Shown here: positions 1 through 6,797 of the stretch, piece by piece | How the letters are laid out: every line of letters starts with the position of its first letter | How positions within the stretch are numbered: position 1 is the first letter of the stretch | From: Streptomyces albireticuli | Lineage (GTDB): Bacteria > Actinomycetota > Actinomycetes > Streptomycetales > Streptomycetaceae | Assembly (NCBI RefSeq): GCF_021228125.1 | Contig: NZ_JAJQQS010000007.1 | Location: forward strand, 1 to 64,000 | Direction of reading: 5' to 3' | Length of the DNA stretch: 64,000 bases | Made by a program: the position numbers and the translations under genes | The notes under the pieces: model-generated | Told to the model about the DNA's origin: nothing | What the model saw: the letters and a program-made list of their open reading frames with translations, nothing else | Databases searched by the model: none

Positions 1-53
1 CGACTGCACTCAAGTCTGGGCATGACCAGTCCCACCGAGTACGAAGCAGCACA

Positions 54-1469
54 CTACGCTGACACAGAACCAGTAGCCGGCTGATCACCGGCCAACAAAC
101 CACCGGCAGGAAAGTCGGAACGGTTCAGAGTCCGCCGGGGGTTGTGGTCCAGCAGCGCGGCAGCGACTCTGTCGAGCTCGGGACGGCGCTCGCCGTCGGG
201 CGGCGTCAGCAGTGTCCGCAGCTGGCGCTCGCCGGCGCATCGGCGGCAGAGGCCGAAGTGGAACAGCCGCTCGACCACCCCGCACTGCTGGCACGGCTTA
301 TGGGCCTCCGGCGCCTTCTCCCAGCAGTTCTCGCAGATCGGCCCCCGTGCCGTCCTGGCGGTGACGCGCGAGGGGCGCCCGCAGTCGGCGCAGGGCTCCA
401 GCTTGCGTGAGCACGCCCGGCAGCGAGGCGAGTCGGTCTTGGCGAAGAGGCAGCCGCGGAGCTTGCCGCAGGAGCCGCAAAGGACAGTCGGCGGTTTGCT
501 GCAGACAGCGCAGAGCGGCCCGTCGGCGGTGCGGGCGCAAACGGCGTCGAACCGACCGCAGACACCGCATTTCTCCTGGTAGGCGGGCTCCTCCCGGCGG
601 CAGGTGACGCAGATCGGGGCGCCCGCATCGTCGCGGCCAGCGACCGGGCGGTGGCGTCCGCACCACTTGCAGGGCTCGGCCTTCGCGCGGTCGTAGCAGG
701 TCCCGCAGACGCGCATCCGCTTGATCGAGTGCGTCAACCGGACCACGCGGTCGCAGTGCGGGCACTTCGGCGCCGGGACGCCCTCGGCTCCGGCCCGGTG
801 CAGCCGGTCGACCAGCACCACGGTCCGCGGAGCGTGGTGGGGAGCCTGCCCTGTCAGAAGACCCGGCTCGTTCTGCAAGTCCCAGAGCAGCCGGCGGGCG
901 ACCGAGGTCTTCCCCCCGGTGACCTCGGTGATCACCGGCTGGAGCACGGTCTGGTCGAGCCCGAGGCCGGACAGGTGCCTCAGCAGGTCGGCGGCCGGGT
1001 CCTCGGTGCAGTCGGCCCTGAAGCAGGAGCGGCAGACCTCACGGCCGAAACGGTCCAGGCCGTAGCGCGGGGTCTGGCCGTTGCCGCAGGCCGTGCAGGC
1101 CCAGCCCTTCGCCCGCGTGCGGTAGTTGCTGCACCCATTGCAGATCCGCAGCCCGGAGTCGTGGGTATTCCCCAGCGGTGCGAGCTTGCCGCAGAGCGCG
1201 CAAGGCGGGCGGACGACGCGGACGGCGCCGCCCTCCTCCAGGTGGCGGATCAAGCGTTCGACCGAGGCCGGGCCTTCCGCCCGGCCCGAGGTCAGCAGCC
1301 CGGGATCGCCTTCGAGGACCTGGGCCAGGCGGACGGCGGCCGCCTTGGACCGGACCGCCTGGGCTATCGCGACCTGGACGGTCTCGGACGGCAGATCCGG
1401 TTCGACCACGGCGACCAGTTCGCGAATCACCGCGTGCGGGCCGACAGCAGTCCGGGCAGACGCGGTCAC
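54..1469 (-). CDS. Multi-zinc-ribbon protein of an integrase/Xre module
   Basis: A 471-aa protein of unknown function. From about residue 88 to 415 it contains sixteen CxxC knuckles (for example CALC, CNGC, CTAC, CPHC, CKWC, CADC, CQQC), enough for about eight zinc ribbons. The first ~85 and last ~50 residues lack Cys pairs and look helical. The start is GTG and overlaps the TGA of the upstream Xre gene by 4 bp (GTGA), so the two are translationally coupled. That gene is in turn coupled to a recombinase remnant. I infer a nucleic-acid-binding or protein-bridging role in site-specific recombination or its control. The zinc-binding pattern is clear; the function is not known to me. Confidence 0.85.
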   Translation of the reverse strand: MTASARTAVGPHAVIRELVAVVEPDLPSETVQVAIAQAVRSKAAAVRLAQVLEGDPGLLTSGRAEGPASVERLIRHLEEGGAVRVVRPPCALCGKLAPLGNTHDSGLRICNGCSNYRTRAKGWACTACGNGQTPRYGLDRFGREVCRSCFRADCTEDPAADLLRHLSGLGLDQTVLQPVITEVTGGKTSVARRLLWDLQNEPGLLTGQAPHHAPRTVVLVDRLHRAGAEGVPAPKCPHCDRVVRLTHSIKRMRVCGTCYDRAKAEPCKWCGRHRPVAGRDDAGAPICVTCRREEPAYQEKCGVCGRFDAVCARTADGPLCAVCSKPPTVLCGSCGKLRGCLFAKTDSPRCRACSRKLEPCADCGRPSRVTARTARGPICENCWEKAPEAHKPCQQCGVVERLFHFGLCRRCAGERQLRTLLTPPDGERRPELDRVAAALLDHNPRRTLNRSDFPAGGLLAGDQPATGSVSA

Positions 1470-1792
1470 GACCGGGAAATCCGGGCTCGCTTGGGCCGGA
1501 AATCGCCGACACCCGTGGTCTCGGTACCGTCCGCGGCCTTCTTCGCCCGCAGCCTGCCCGCGGCGACCGGCTCGACCAGGTCCTCCATCGAGCAGTCAAG
1601 GATGTCCAGCAGGGCCATCAGGACCTTGATGTTGAGCCGTTCCGGGACCTCCACCACCAGCCGGTAGATCTGGCTGGCGGACAGGTCGATACCCCGCTCG
1701 GCCAGCAGAGGCCGCAGGTCGGTGGTGGAGAACATGCCCCTCGTGGCCATGACCTCGCGCAGGTGCCACTTGTAGTCGAGCTTCGCCGTCAT
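1466..1792 (-). CDS. Small Xre/Cro-type HTH regulator
   Basis: A 108-aa protein. Residues ~12-75 resemble a Cro/C1-type HTH: an LLAERGIDLSASQIYRLV segment (helix-turn-helix), then a segment around LMALLDILDCSMEDLVEP, typical of small Xre proteins related to the YozG/DUF739 group. The C-terminal ~30 residues are basic. Its ATG overlaps the TGA of the recombinase remnant (ATGA at 1789-1792), and its own TGA overlaps the GTG of the zinc-ribbon gene. The likely role is control of the integrase module, either as autorepressor or directionality control; this is inferred from position only. Confidence 0.85.
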   Translation of the reverse strand: MTAKLDYKWHLREVMATRGMFSTTDLRPLLAERGIDLSASQIYRLVVEVPERLNIKVLMALLDILDCSMEDLVEPVAAGRLRAKKAADGTETTGVGDFRPKRARISRS

Positions 1793-1968
1793 CGTCGTCC
1801 ACTCCGTTCCAGGGCCCGGCGCCCGGGGTCGTTGTCGAAGGCCAGGTCGATGGCCTTGAGCATCATCGCGTTGGCGAAGTCGTCGCTGACCGCGGTGTAG
1901 AGGGCGGTCGTGGACGCGTAGAGGTGGCCGACCTGCTCCTGAATGAACTTCGGATCGACGCCGTCCTC
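1789..1968 (-). pseudogene. C-terminal remnant of a tyrosine recombinase/integrase
   Basis: Reading the minus strand from about 1968 to the TGA at 1789-1791 gives EDGVDPKFIQEQVGH, then LYASTTALYTAVSDDF and a helical tail. This matches the last ~58 residues of phage-type tyrosine recombinases: QxxxGH with the box-II histidine, then the catalytic Tyr in the ALYTAV segment. The Arg-containing box I and the N-terminal DNA-binding domains are absent. Upstream of ~1968 the sequence belongs to a DUF4097 gene in another frame. The stop overlaps the Xre start. The fragment should be inactive as a recombinase, though the overlaps show it was once the first cistron of the three-gene module. Confidence 0.8.
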
Positions 1969-2615
1969 TCCACGTCGCCGGAGGTGGTCTCCGCGAGGCC
2001 CCCGGACCCGCTGTACGCCCCCACGCGGATGTCGCCGGAGACCGACCGGGCAGACATGCCCTCGGTCAGGTGCCCGGTGAGGATGTCGCCGGACGTGGTC
2101 ACCGCGCTCAGGCTGCGGGCGCCATCAAGGTCCAGGTCGGCGGAGATGGAGCGGAACTCCGCTCGCTCCAGCGTGCCGGAGACGGTCGTGTGGGCAGAGG
2201 TGGTGACCACAGCGAGGGAAGAGCCGACCGGGAGCACCACGCGGGCCTGGACCGGGCTGACGGTCTCCAGCGTGCCAGTCCCGCCACCCTGGATGATCCG
2301 GCCGTTGACGATCGTCATGCCGGTGACCGACCCGTACACGGTGCCCATGCTCTGGACGACCCGGCCGCCCCGGGTGCTCTGCATCATCACGTTGCCGGGG
2401 ATCTCGGGAACCTCCACCGAGAGGGCCTGCCCGTTCTGGTTCATGCGGGCCCGGTTGACCGCGTCGGCGGCCGGGCCGGAGGAGTCCTCCGTCCGCACGA
2501 CCACGTACGCGCTCTGGACGCTGCCCAGGACCTGGACGTGGATGCTGCCCATCGGCAGGTCCAGCCCCAGGACGACCGGGCCGGCGGACTGCGAGACGAA
2601 AGTGCGCTCAGTCAT
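1863..2615 (-). pseudogene. DUF4097-like protein, truncated and fused to integrase sequence
   Basis: The ATG at 2615 has a good Shine-Dalgarno (AAGGAG, 6 bp upstream). About 215 residues of DUF4097/DUF4098-type beta-strand repeat follow, with recurring short strands such as TTSGDI, SVSGDIRV and TTSGDVE. At about 1968 the DUF4097 sequence stops. The frame then runs through the integrase remnant out of frame, giving an Arg/Ser-rich tail of ~35 residues to a stop at 1863. The natural C-terminus is therefore missing. The true family is seen intact elsewhere in this window (46648-47586). A deletion joining two genes of one element is the simplest explanation; the truncated product may still be made. 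Confidence 0.7.
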
Positions 2616-2730
2616 GACGGATCTCCTTGATCCATGAAAGGGACGCGCAGGACGACGGCGGCAGACTGCCGGTATCCGGGAGTGCCGCCGCATCGGCGCT
2701 GACAGCCATGCCGCACAGCGGCAGGCGAGC

Positions 2731-2771
2731 GCCCCGGCCGGGAGTCGAACCCGGCCTGCGACCATCGGGGC
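2731..2771 (-). other. tRNA acceptor/T-arm-like minihelix
   Basis: On the minus strand, GCCCCGA (2771-2765), a 10-nt connector, a T-arm (CCGGG, TTCGACT, CCCGG; 2754-2738) and CCGGGGC (2737-2731) form an acceptor-like stem of six pairs plus one A-C mismatch, stacked on a perfect T-arm. D-arm and anticodon arm are missing and no CCA follows. It could be a tRNA deletion product, an old attachment-site remnant or a regulatory mimic. It lies in the gap between the DUF4097 gene and a 55-aa gene. The T-arm match is strong; the origin is uncertain. Confidence 0.4.
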
Positions 2772-2789
2772 GGTGGCGCCTTCCCGATC

Positions 2790-2957
2790 TCAGCTCGCGC
2801 GCTTGCTCTGGCGACCCCGGCAGTGGACGGCGTCCAGCTCCGCCTCGACGTCCTTGCACTTACCGGCCACGATCCGGTCGTAGACCTTCTGACCCCGGGC
2901 AACCGCCTCAGGCGTGGTCAGGTCCTCGGTCTCACACTGCGACTTCTTGCCGAACAT
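2790..2957 (-). CDS. Small hypothetical protein (55 aa)
   Basis: A 55-aa charged protein starting MFGKKSQCETEDLT and containing three Cys (residues ~8, 34 and 46). The ATG at 2957 is chosen over upstream starts because GGAG sits 6 bp before it. Predicted helical segments surround EAVARGQKVYDRIVAGK. No recognised domain. Its location between the tRNA-like hairpin and a gene-poor stretch of the island suggests a mobile-element accessory gene. The coding call rests on the ribosome-binding site and amphipathic composition. Confidence 0.5.
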   Translation of the reverse strand: MFGKKSQCETEDLTTPEAVARGQKVYDRIVAGKCKDVEAELDAVHCRGRQSKRAS

Positions 2958-3077
2958 GCGAACTCCAGACGTAGGCATGGAAGGTACGGAACCCGGCCGA
3001 ACGGCCCCGGCTCCCCTCAACCCCGCCCGTACAGCGCCAAGAACGCCGGACGGACGGAGGAGGCAACCGGCGCAGCG

Positions 3078-3209
3078 CTAGCGGCTGCGTGGCGGTGGGG
3101 TTCGACCGGTGGTCCGCTGCCAGGCTTCGTTCAGCTCACGGACGGGGTGGTGAGCGGCGCTCGCTGTGCCGGTCGGCCACAGCGGCGCCCGCGTACATCG
3201 GTGACCCAT
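3078..3209 (-). CDS. Possible small protein (43 aa), weak
   Basis: An open frame of 43 residues begins at an ATG with AAGGGG 6 bp upstream and ends at TAG. The product is basic (MGHRCTRAPLWPTG at the start), without a recognisable domain. The only support is the ribosome-binding site and lack of competing genes. It may be non-coding. Confidence 0.25.
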   Translation of the reverse strand: MGHRCTRAPLWPTGTASAAHHPVRELNEAWQRTTGRTPPPRSR

Positions 3210-3605
3210 GGCGGGCCCCTTTCAGTGGTTTGGACCTCGGGTGATCCGTAACCGTCAGCGCGGCGGCATCAAGGCCGGCGCGGTGACGACCCCCGCCTAC
3301 TCCCGAAAGATCAGTAGACGGCGCTCCTTTTTCACCCCGGGGAGGAGAGTCGCCCCGGACCGCCCTATGCAGGGGGCGGCATCCTGCGGCCCGGATCACT
3401 CCGGGCGGCCTCCCGAACCTTGTGAGGGCTGGAGGCGCCCTCCAAGCCCGGTATCGCAGGGCCGGAGGCGGACCCCATCGATCACCCATGTGCAGGTGAC
3501 TGGGGCCGCACACTGTTCAGTTCTCAATGAACGAACGCTGCCTTTGGACCCGTTTCACGGAGCCCTCCGGGCGCTTCCTGGTGCAGGTCAAGCAGGCTTT
3601 CCAGG
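3210..3605. other. Gene-poor stretch with an rRNA-leader-like motif
   Basis: No convincing gene. On the minus strand, 3529-3511 reads CATTGAGAACTGAACAGTG, which resembles the TTGAGAACT-type antitermination element in leaders and spacers of actinobacterial rRNA operons. It is preceded by a GC-rich hairpin. Overlapping frames here have no Shine-Dalgarno and look like shadows. Confidence 0.3.
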
Positions 3606-3638
3606 GGTGTTCACCTGCTCTGGCGAGAGGTGAACACC
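3606..3638. promoter_or_regulatory. 11-bp-arm inverted repeat upstream of gntR
   Basis: GGTGTTCACCT (3606-3616) and AGGTGAACACC (3628-3638) are perfect inverted arms around an 11-nt spacer. The element lies 10 bp left of a second, longer palindrome and about 140 bp before the GntR start. It could be an operator or a hairpin terminator for leftward transcription. No T-run is seen, which favours an operator. Confidence 0.5.
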
Positions 3639-3647
3639 TCGGGCTAG

Positions 3648-3677
3648 CTCTGCCTCAGAGTGCACTCTGAGGCAGAG
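3648..3677. promoter_or_regulatory. Perfect 30-bp palindrome, candidate GntR operator
   Basis: Two 15-bp arms, CTCTGCCTCAGAGTG and its exact reverse complement, abut with no spacer. The half-site TGAGGCAGAG (3668-3677) recurs at about 3745-3754, between the palindrome and the GntR start. Such symmetric sites next to a GntR gene are usually its autoregulatory operator. Binding by the adjacent regulator is an inference. Confidence 0.6.
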
Positions 3678-3778
3678 TACGTCAACCCTCTTCGCGGAAC
3701 ATGCAGGTCGGCGCGCTGGTTCTCCCTCAGCCGCTTAGGCACTATGAGGCAGAGACCGAGACGGAGCTTGGGGTGCAG

Positions 3779-4126
3779 ATGGTCGAGTGGACCGGCAAAC
3801 CCGCCTACCAGCAGGTGGCGGAAGACCTTCGACGGCGAATCGCCGCCGAGGAGTTCAAGGAGTCTGGGCGGCTACCGTCACTCGCAGAGCTCCAGGAGAG
3901 CTACAAGGTCACCATCACCGTGGCGCGCGACGCGATCAGGGCGCTCAAGTCCGACGGGCTCGCGGTGAGCCACCAGGGGAAGGGCGCCTTCCTGACCTCA
4001 GACTCGGCCACCCTTGCGCGGCAGAACGACCCGCAGGCCGCGGTCGAGGAGCTCCGGCAGGAGATCAAACAGCTCAAGCACGAAGTCGGAAGACTGCGGG
4101 AGCGACTGGAAGAGCTGGAGACGTGA
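3779..4126 (+). CDS. Short GntR-family regulator with C-terminal coiled coil
   Basis: A 115-aa DNA-binding protein. Residues ~4-68 form a GntR winged helix (KPAYQQVAEDLRRRIA, LPSLAELQESYKVT, AIRALKSDGL). Residues ~80-115 form a Glu/Leu-rich coiled coil (EELRQEIKQLKHEVGRL) in place of a ligand-binding domain. Such short GntR proteins occur on actinomycete plasmids and integrative elements as transfer or copy repressors of the Kor type. The ATG at 3779 was preferred because homologous GntR proteins begin a few residues before the winged helix; a GGGG stretch lies 5 bp upstream. The ORF could extend 26 codons further upstream. Regulation probably involves the palindrome at 3648-3677 and its repeated half-site. 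Confidence 0.85.
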   Translation: MVEWTGKPAYQQVAEDLRRRIAAEEFKESGRLPSLAELQESYKVTITVARDAIRALKSDGLAVSHQGKGAFLTSDSATLARQNDPQAAVEELRQEIKQLKHEVGRLRERLEELET

Positions 4127-4369
4127 CGAGCAGCCGGCGAACCGGGCGACGAGCAGCGCCACGCGGCACTTGCGGTGACACCTGACCACCTCCTTGATCG
4201 GGACGTGCAATCAGTTCACCTCCTAGGGCGCAGAGTCGGTATCACGCTCCCTTACCTGACAGATTTTCCCCGTTTTTACACGTTCGCTTACACATCCTCT
4301 ATCACTACTTTTCATGAGGTCCGCACGTCGCTACACTCACGGTTTGGATTAGCTATCTAGGAGGGGAAG
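4127..4369 (+). promoter_or_regulatory. AT-rich leader/promoter region of the kinase operon
   Basis: This 243-bp intergenic space has a much lower GC content than its surroundings between ~4240 and 4360 (runs such as TTTTTACA and TATCACTACTTTT). It ends with a very strong Shine-Dalgarno (AGGAGGGG) before the ATG at 4370. I infer that it carries the promoter for the coupled operon 4370-6797. No confident -35/-10 pair could be assigned by eye. Confidence 0.4.
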
Positions 4370-5377
4370 ATGGCTCGGCATCGACCTGATTGGAATGCAA
4401 CTCTCCTGCGCGAGCAGCGAGAAAAGCACAGCCTCACCTTAGAAGAGACCGGGGAAAAGCTGCGAGAAATCGCCGAGCGCCACAAGTTCAACATCGCGGC
4501 AAATTTCCAAACGGTCTGGGGCCACGAGAACAATATCTATCCCGGCCCTCACTATCGTCGGGCGTACTGCATTCTCTACGGCCTCAATGAAGCTGAACTC
4601 GGCTTCCGTCGAGCCCTCCCCGGAGAGGAAGCTCAGGTGGCACCTAGCCCCACCATGTCGGAGACGCGCCCCTCAGATCAGTTGGAAGCGGTCCGCGCCG
4701 CCCTAGGCAGCATCCGCGAGGGAACTGACGATGTCGACGGGGAAGACCTGCGCAACCGGCTCCTCGGCGCATGGCGCGCCCACAGCGAGTGGACCACCGG
4801 CCAAAGTCCCTCGGTTGTACTGGTCGGCGGGTTCGCAGGCTCCGGCAAGTCGGAGTTTGCTAAATTCCTTGGTCGTCTCACTGGGTGGCCAATCCTCGAC
4901 AAGGACTCCCTGACTCGCCCTCTGGTGGATCAGCTTCTCGTCGCCCTCGGCGGAGAAGCCAACGACAGGAGTTCGGAGCTCTATCGAGAGAAAATCCGCC
5001 CTCTCGAATATCGCTGCCTCATGGAGGCGGCATGGGACAACGTCGACTGCGGCGTCTCCACGATCCTCGATGCACCGTTTGTCTCGGAGTTTTCGCAAGC
5101 CTCATGGATGCAGCGCTTCCACAACCGATGCAAATCAAAAAGGGTCTCAGTCGCCACCATCTGGGTGGAGTGCGACCCCGATTCCATGCGGGAATATATC
5201 GAATTCCGGGGAGCGGCCCGTGATAGCTGGAAAATGGAGGCTTGGGAAGAGTACCTGGCCACTATAGACCTGGAGATGCGACCTCAAGGCCCGCATTTTG
5301 TCGTGAATAACCGTCTGGGTGCGGCAATCGCCATGGCCGATCAGGCCCGCGACGTCCTCAGTGGAGGTGGCCTGTGA
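4370..5377 (+). CDS. HTH-fused P-loop kinase
   Basis: A 335-aa two-domain protein. The N-terminal ~85 residues look like an Xre-type HTH (LREQREKHSLTLEETGEKLREIA, then NFQTVWGHENNIYPGPHYRRAYC). After a linker (~90-145) comes a P-loop kinase domain with Walker A GGFAGSGKSEFAKFLG (~residue 152), a DKDSLTRPLVDQLL substrate segment, and a later VECDPDSMREYIEFRG region like the lid of AAA_33/zeta-toxin-type kinases. The substrate is unknown. The ATG follows AGGAGGGG. Its TGA overlaps the next GTG (GTGA), so it is the first cistron of a coupled operon. Codon use is less GC-biased than in the core genes, a sign of transfer. It could be a small-molecule kinase with built-in autoregulation or a toxin-like kinase. 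Confidence 0.75.
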   Translation: MARHRPDWNATLLREQREKHSLTLEETGEKLREIAERHKFNIAANFQTVWGHENNIYPGPHYRRAYCILYGLNEAELGFRRALPGEEAQVAPSPTMSETRPSDQLEAVRAALGSIREGTDDVDGEDLRNRLLGAWRAHSEWTTGQSPSVVLVGGFAGSGKSEFAKFLGRLTGWPILDKDSLTRPLVDQLLVALGGEANDRSSELYREKIRPLEYRCLMEAAWDNVDCGVSTILDAPFVSEFSQASWMQRFHNRCKSKRVSVATIWVECDPDSMREYIEFRGAARDSWKMEAWEEYLATIDLEMRPQGPHFVVNNRLGAAIAMADQARDVLSGGGL

Positions 5378-5958
5378 CAGCCGTCGGCGTCATCCTGTAC
5401 GGCCCGCCAGGGGTAGGTAAGGACACCATCACTGCCGAGCTGAATCGCAGCGGCTCCTATTCCCTCTTCGAGCGACTCAAGGCAGGAGCCGGCCGGACGA
5501 CCGGGTACCGCATGACGTCGGTGGAGCACATCGAGGACCTCGACCAGGCCGGAGAAGTGCTCTACCGCAACTCCCGGTACCAAGCCGAATACGCCATTGA
5601 TCGGGGCGGCCTCACGGCCTTGGTTGAAGGCGGCCGCACGCCCGTGCTGCACATGGGGCAGGTAGAAGGAGCGACCGCTGTTGAGGTCTTCCCGCTCCAC
5701 TGGGTACAGGTGCTGCTGTGGTGCCCCCTCAACGTCACGGCAGCACGCTGCGCCGAGCGCGGAGACAATGACGTGGAGGCGCGGCTCCAGGTGTGGCACG
5801 AAACGCAGCAGGACCTGTTGAGCCATGCCGACAACTCGTGGTCGTTGGTGCTGAGAACCGATCAGCTCAGCCCGTCCGAGGCGGCTCACACTATTGACCA
5901 AGCCGTCACCGGTGCGGTGGAGGCCACAGCCCGCGATATCAGGCGGTTGGTCGCATGA
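5374..5958 (+). CDS. Guanylate-kinase-like P-loop kinase
   Basis: A 194-aa protein with Walker A GPPGVGKDTIT at residues ~10-20. The fold order resembles guanylate kinase: FERLKAGAGRTTGYRMTSVE after the P-loop, then YRNSRYQAEYAID, then a VEGGRTPVLHMGQVEG strand and LLWCPLNVTAARCAERG near the lid. This suggests phosphorylation of a nucleotide or nucleotide-like substrate. A housekeeping gmk is expected elsewhere, so this copy is probably specialised. The GTG start overlaps the upstream stop by 4 bp, and its TGA overlaps the downstream ATG. Substrate not determinable from sequence. Confidence 0.75.
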   Translation: MTAVGVILYGPPGVGKDTITAELNRSGSYSLFERLKAGAGRTTGYRMTSVEHIEDLDQAGEVLYRNSRYQAEYAIDRGGLTALVEGGRTPVLHMGQVEGATAVEVFPLHWVQVLLWCPLNVTAARCAERGDNDVEARLQVWHETQQDLLSHADNSWSLVLRTDQLSPSEAAHTIDQAVTGAVEATARDIRRLVA

Positions 5959-6797
5959 CGGTTCTGGGCATCCTGCACCCCGGCAGCATGGGCACGGCGG
6001 TGGCAGCGCAGGCCAGGGGGCGGGGCGTAGAAGTTCTCTGGTGTCCGGAGGGGCGGAGCAACGCCAGTCGAGACAGGGCTGAAAGGGCCGGGTTCAGCGC
6101 GGTCTCGGGTATCGGAGAGATGGCCGAGCGCGCTGAAATCATCCTGAGTCTCTGCCCGCCGGCCAACGCCGAAGAGGTCGCCGGGTCGGTCGCCGCGCAC
6201 TCCTTCTCAGGCATTTACGTGGACGCCAATGCTGTCTCGCCCGCCAGCATGGCGATGATCAGTGCCGTGATGATGCGAGCTGATGCCGAGGTGGTCGACG
6301 GCTCTGTCATCGGCTCACCGCCATCCGCCGCGAAGACGACGCGGCTTTACCTGTCCGGGCCCGGGCCCTCAGTGGTCAAGGTGGCCGAACTCTTCGGCGA
6401 AACGGCTGTGGACGCCCGCCCTTTGCCCGGTGGCATCGGGCGCGCGTCGGCGCTCAAGCTGTCGTACAGCACCTTCCAGAAGACGAGCCGTGTACTCGCG
6501 GCGGTTTCCTACGCACTAGCTCGGGACTACGGCGTCGAGAACGAGCTGCTCGATGTAGCGAAGGGCCGCACAGCCAGCTACCTCGCAGAAATCGAGTACA
6601 TCCCCAAGGTGGCTTCGCGGTCATGGCGCTGGGCGCCGGAGATGCGGGAGGCGGTGAGCGCGCTTTCAGAGACGTGCCTACCGACAGAGCTGGCGGAAGC
6701 GGCGGCAACTGTCATGGACCGCTGGGCGGATTCGAAGGATCTGCCCTTGGAGATTTCAGAGGCGCTGGGGTGGCTTCACAAGATCCCAGAAGACTGA
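5955..6797 (+). CDS. NAD(P)-dependent dehydrogenase, 6PGDH-like with DUF1932
   Basis: A 280-aa beta-hydroxyacid-dehydrogenase-type protein. The N-terminal Rossmann motif GILHPGSMGTAVA covers residues ~5-17. A mid-region DANAVSPASM and GSVIGSPP correspond to the substrate-binding part. The helical C-terminal half (KLSYSTFQKTSRVLAAV, then DVAKGRTASYLAEIE) fits DUF1932, which follows the NAD domain in 6-phosphogluconate-dehydrogenase-like proteins. The ATG overlaps the kinase stop (ATGA), so it is the third cistron of the operon. Its end overlaps a convergent HAD gene by 22 bp. Substrate unknown; the company of two kinases and a phosphatase points to phosphorylated small-molecule chemistry. Confidence 0.8.
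   Translation: MTVLGILHPGSMGTAVAAQARGRGVEVLWCPEGRSNASRDRAERAGFSAVSGIGEMAERAEIILSLCPPANAEEVAGSVAAHSFSGIYVDANAVSPASMAMISAVMMRADAEVVDGSVIGSPPSAAKTTRLYLSGPGPSVVKVAELFGETAVDARPLPGGIGRASALKLSYSTFQKTSRVLAAVSYALARDYGVENELLDVAKGRTASYLAEIEYIPKVASRSWRWAPEMREAVSALSETCLPTELAEAAATVMDRWADSKDLPLEISEALGWLHKIPED

Noticed and set aside
3998..4210. 70-aa minus-strand ORF with a good AAGGAGGTG upstream
   Set aside because: It is antisense to the GntR coiled coil; the product has no domain and the ribosome-binding-like sequence can arise by chance. Worth noting only if transcription is seen.
4175..4360. 61-aa plus-strand ORF in the AT-rich leader
   Set aside because: No Shine-Dalgarno, and it lies where the promoter of the kinase operon should be.
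5955..6797. Gene as a true 6-phosphogluconate dehydrogenase
   Set aside because: It is too short (280 aa versus ~300-480) and has a DUF1932-type C-terminus instead of the 6PGDH all-helical domain.
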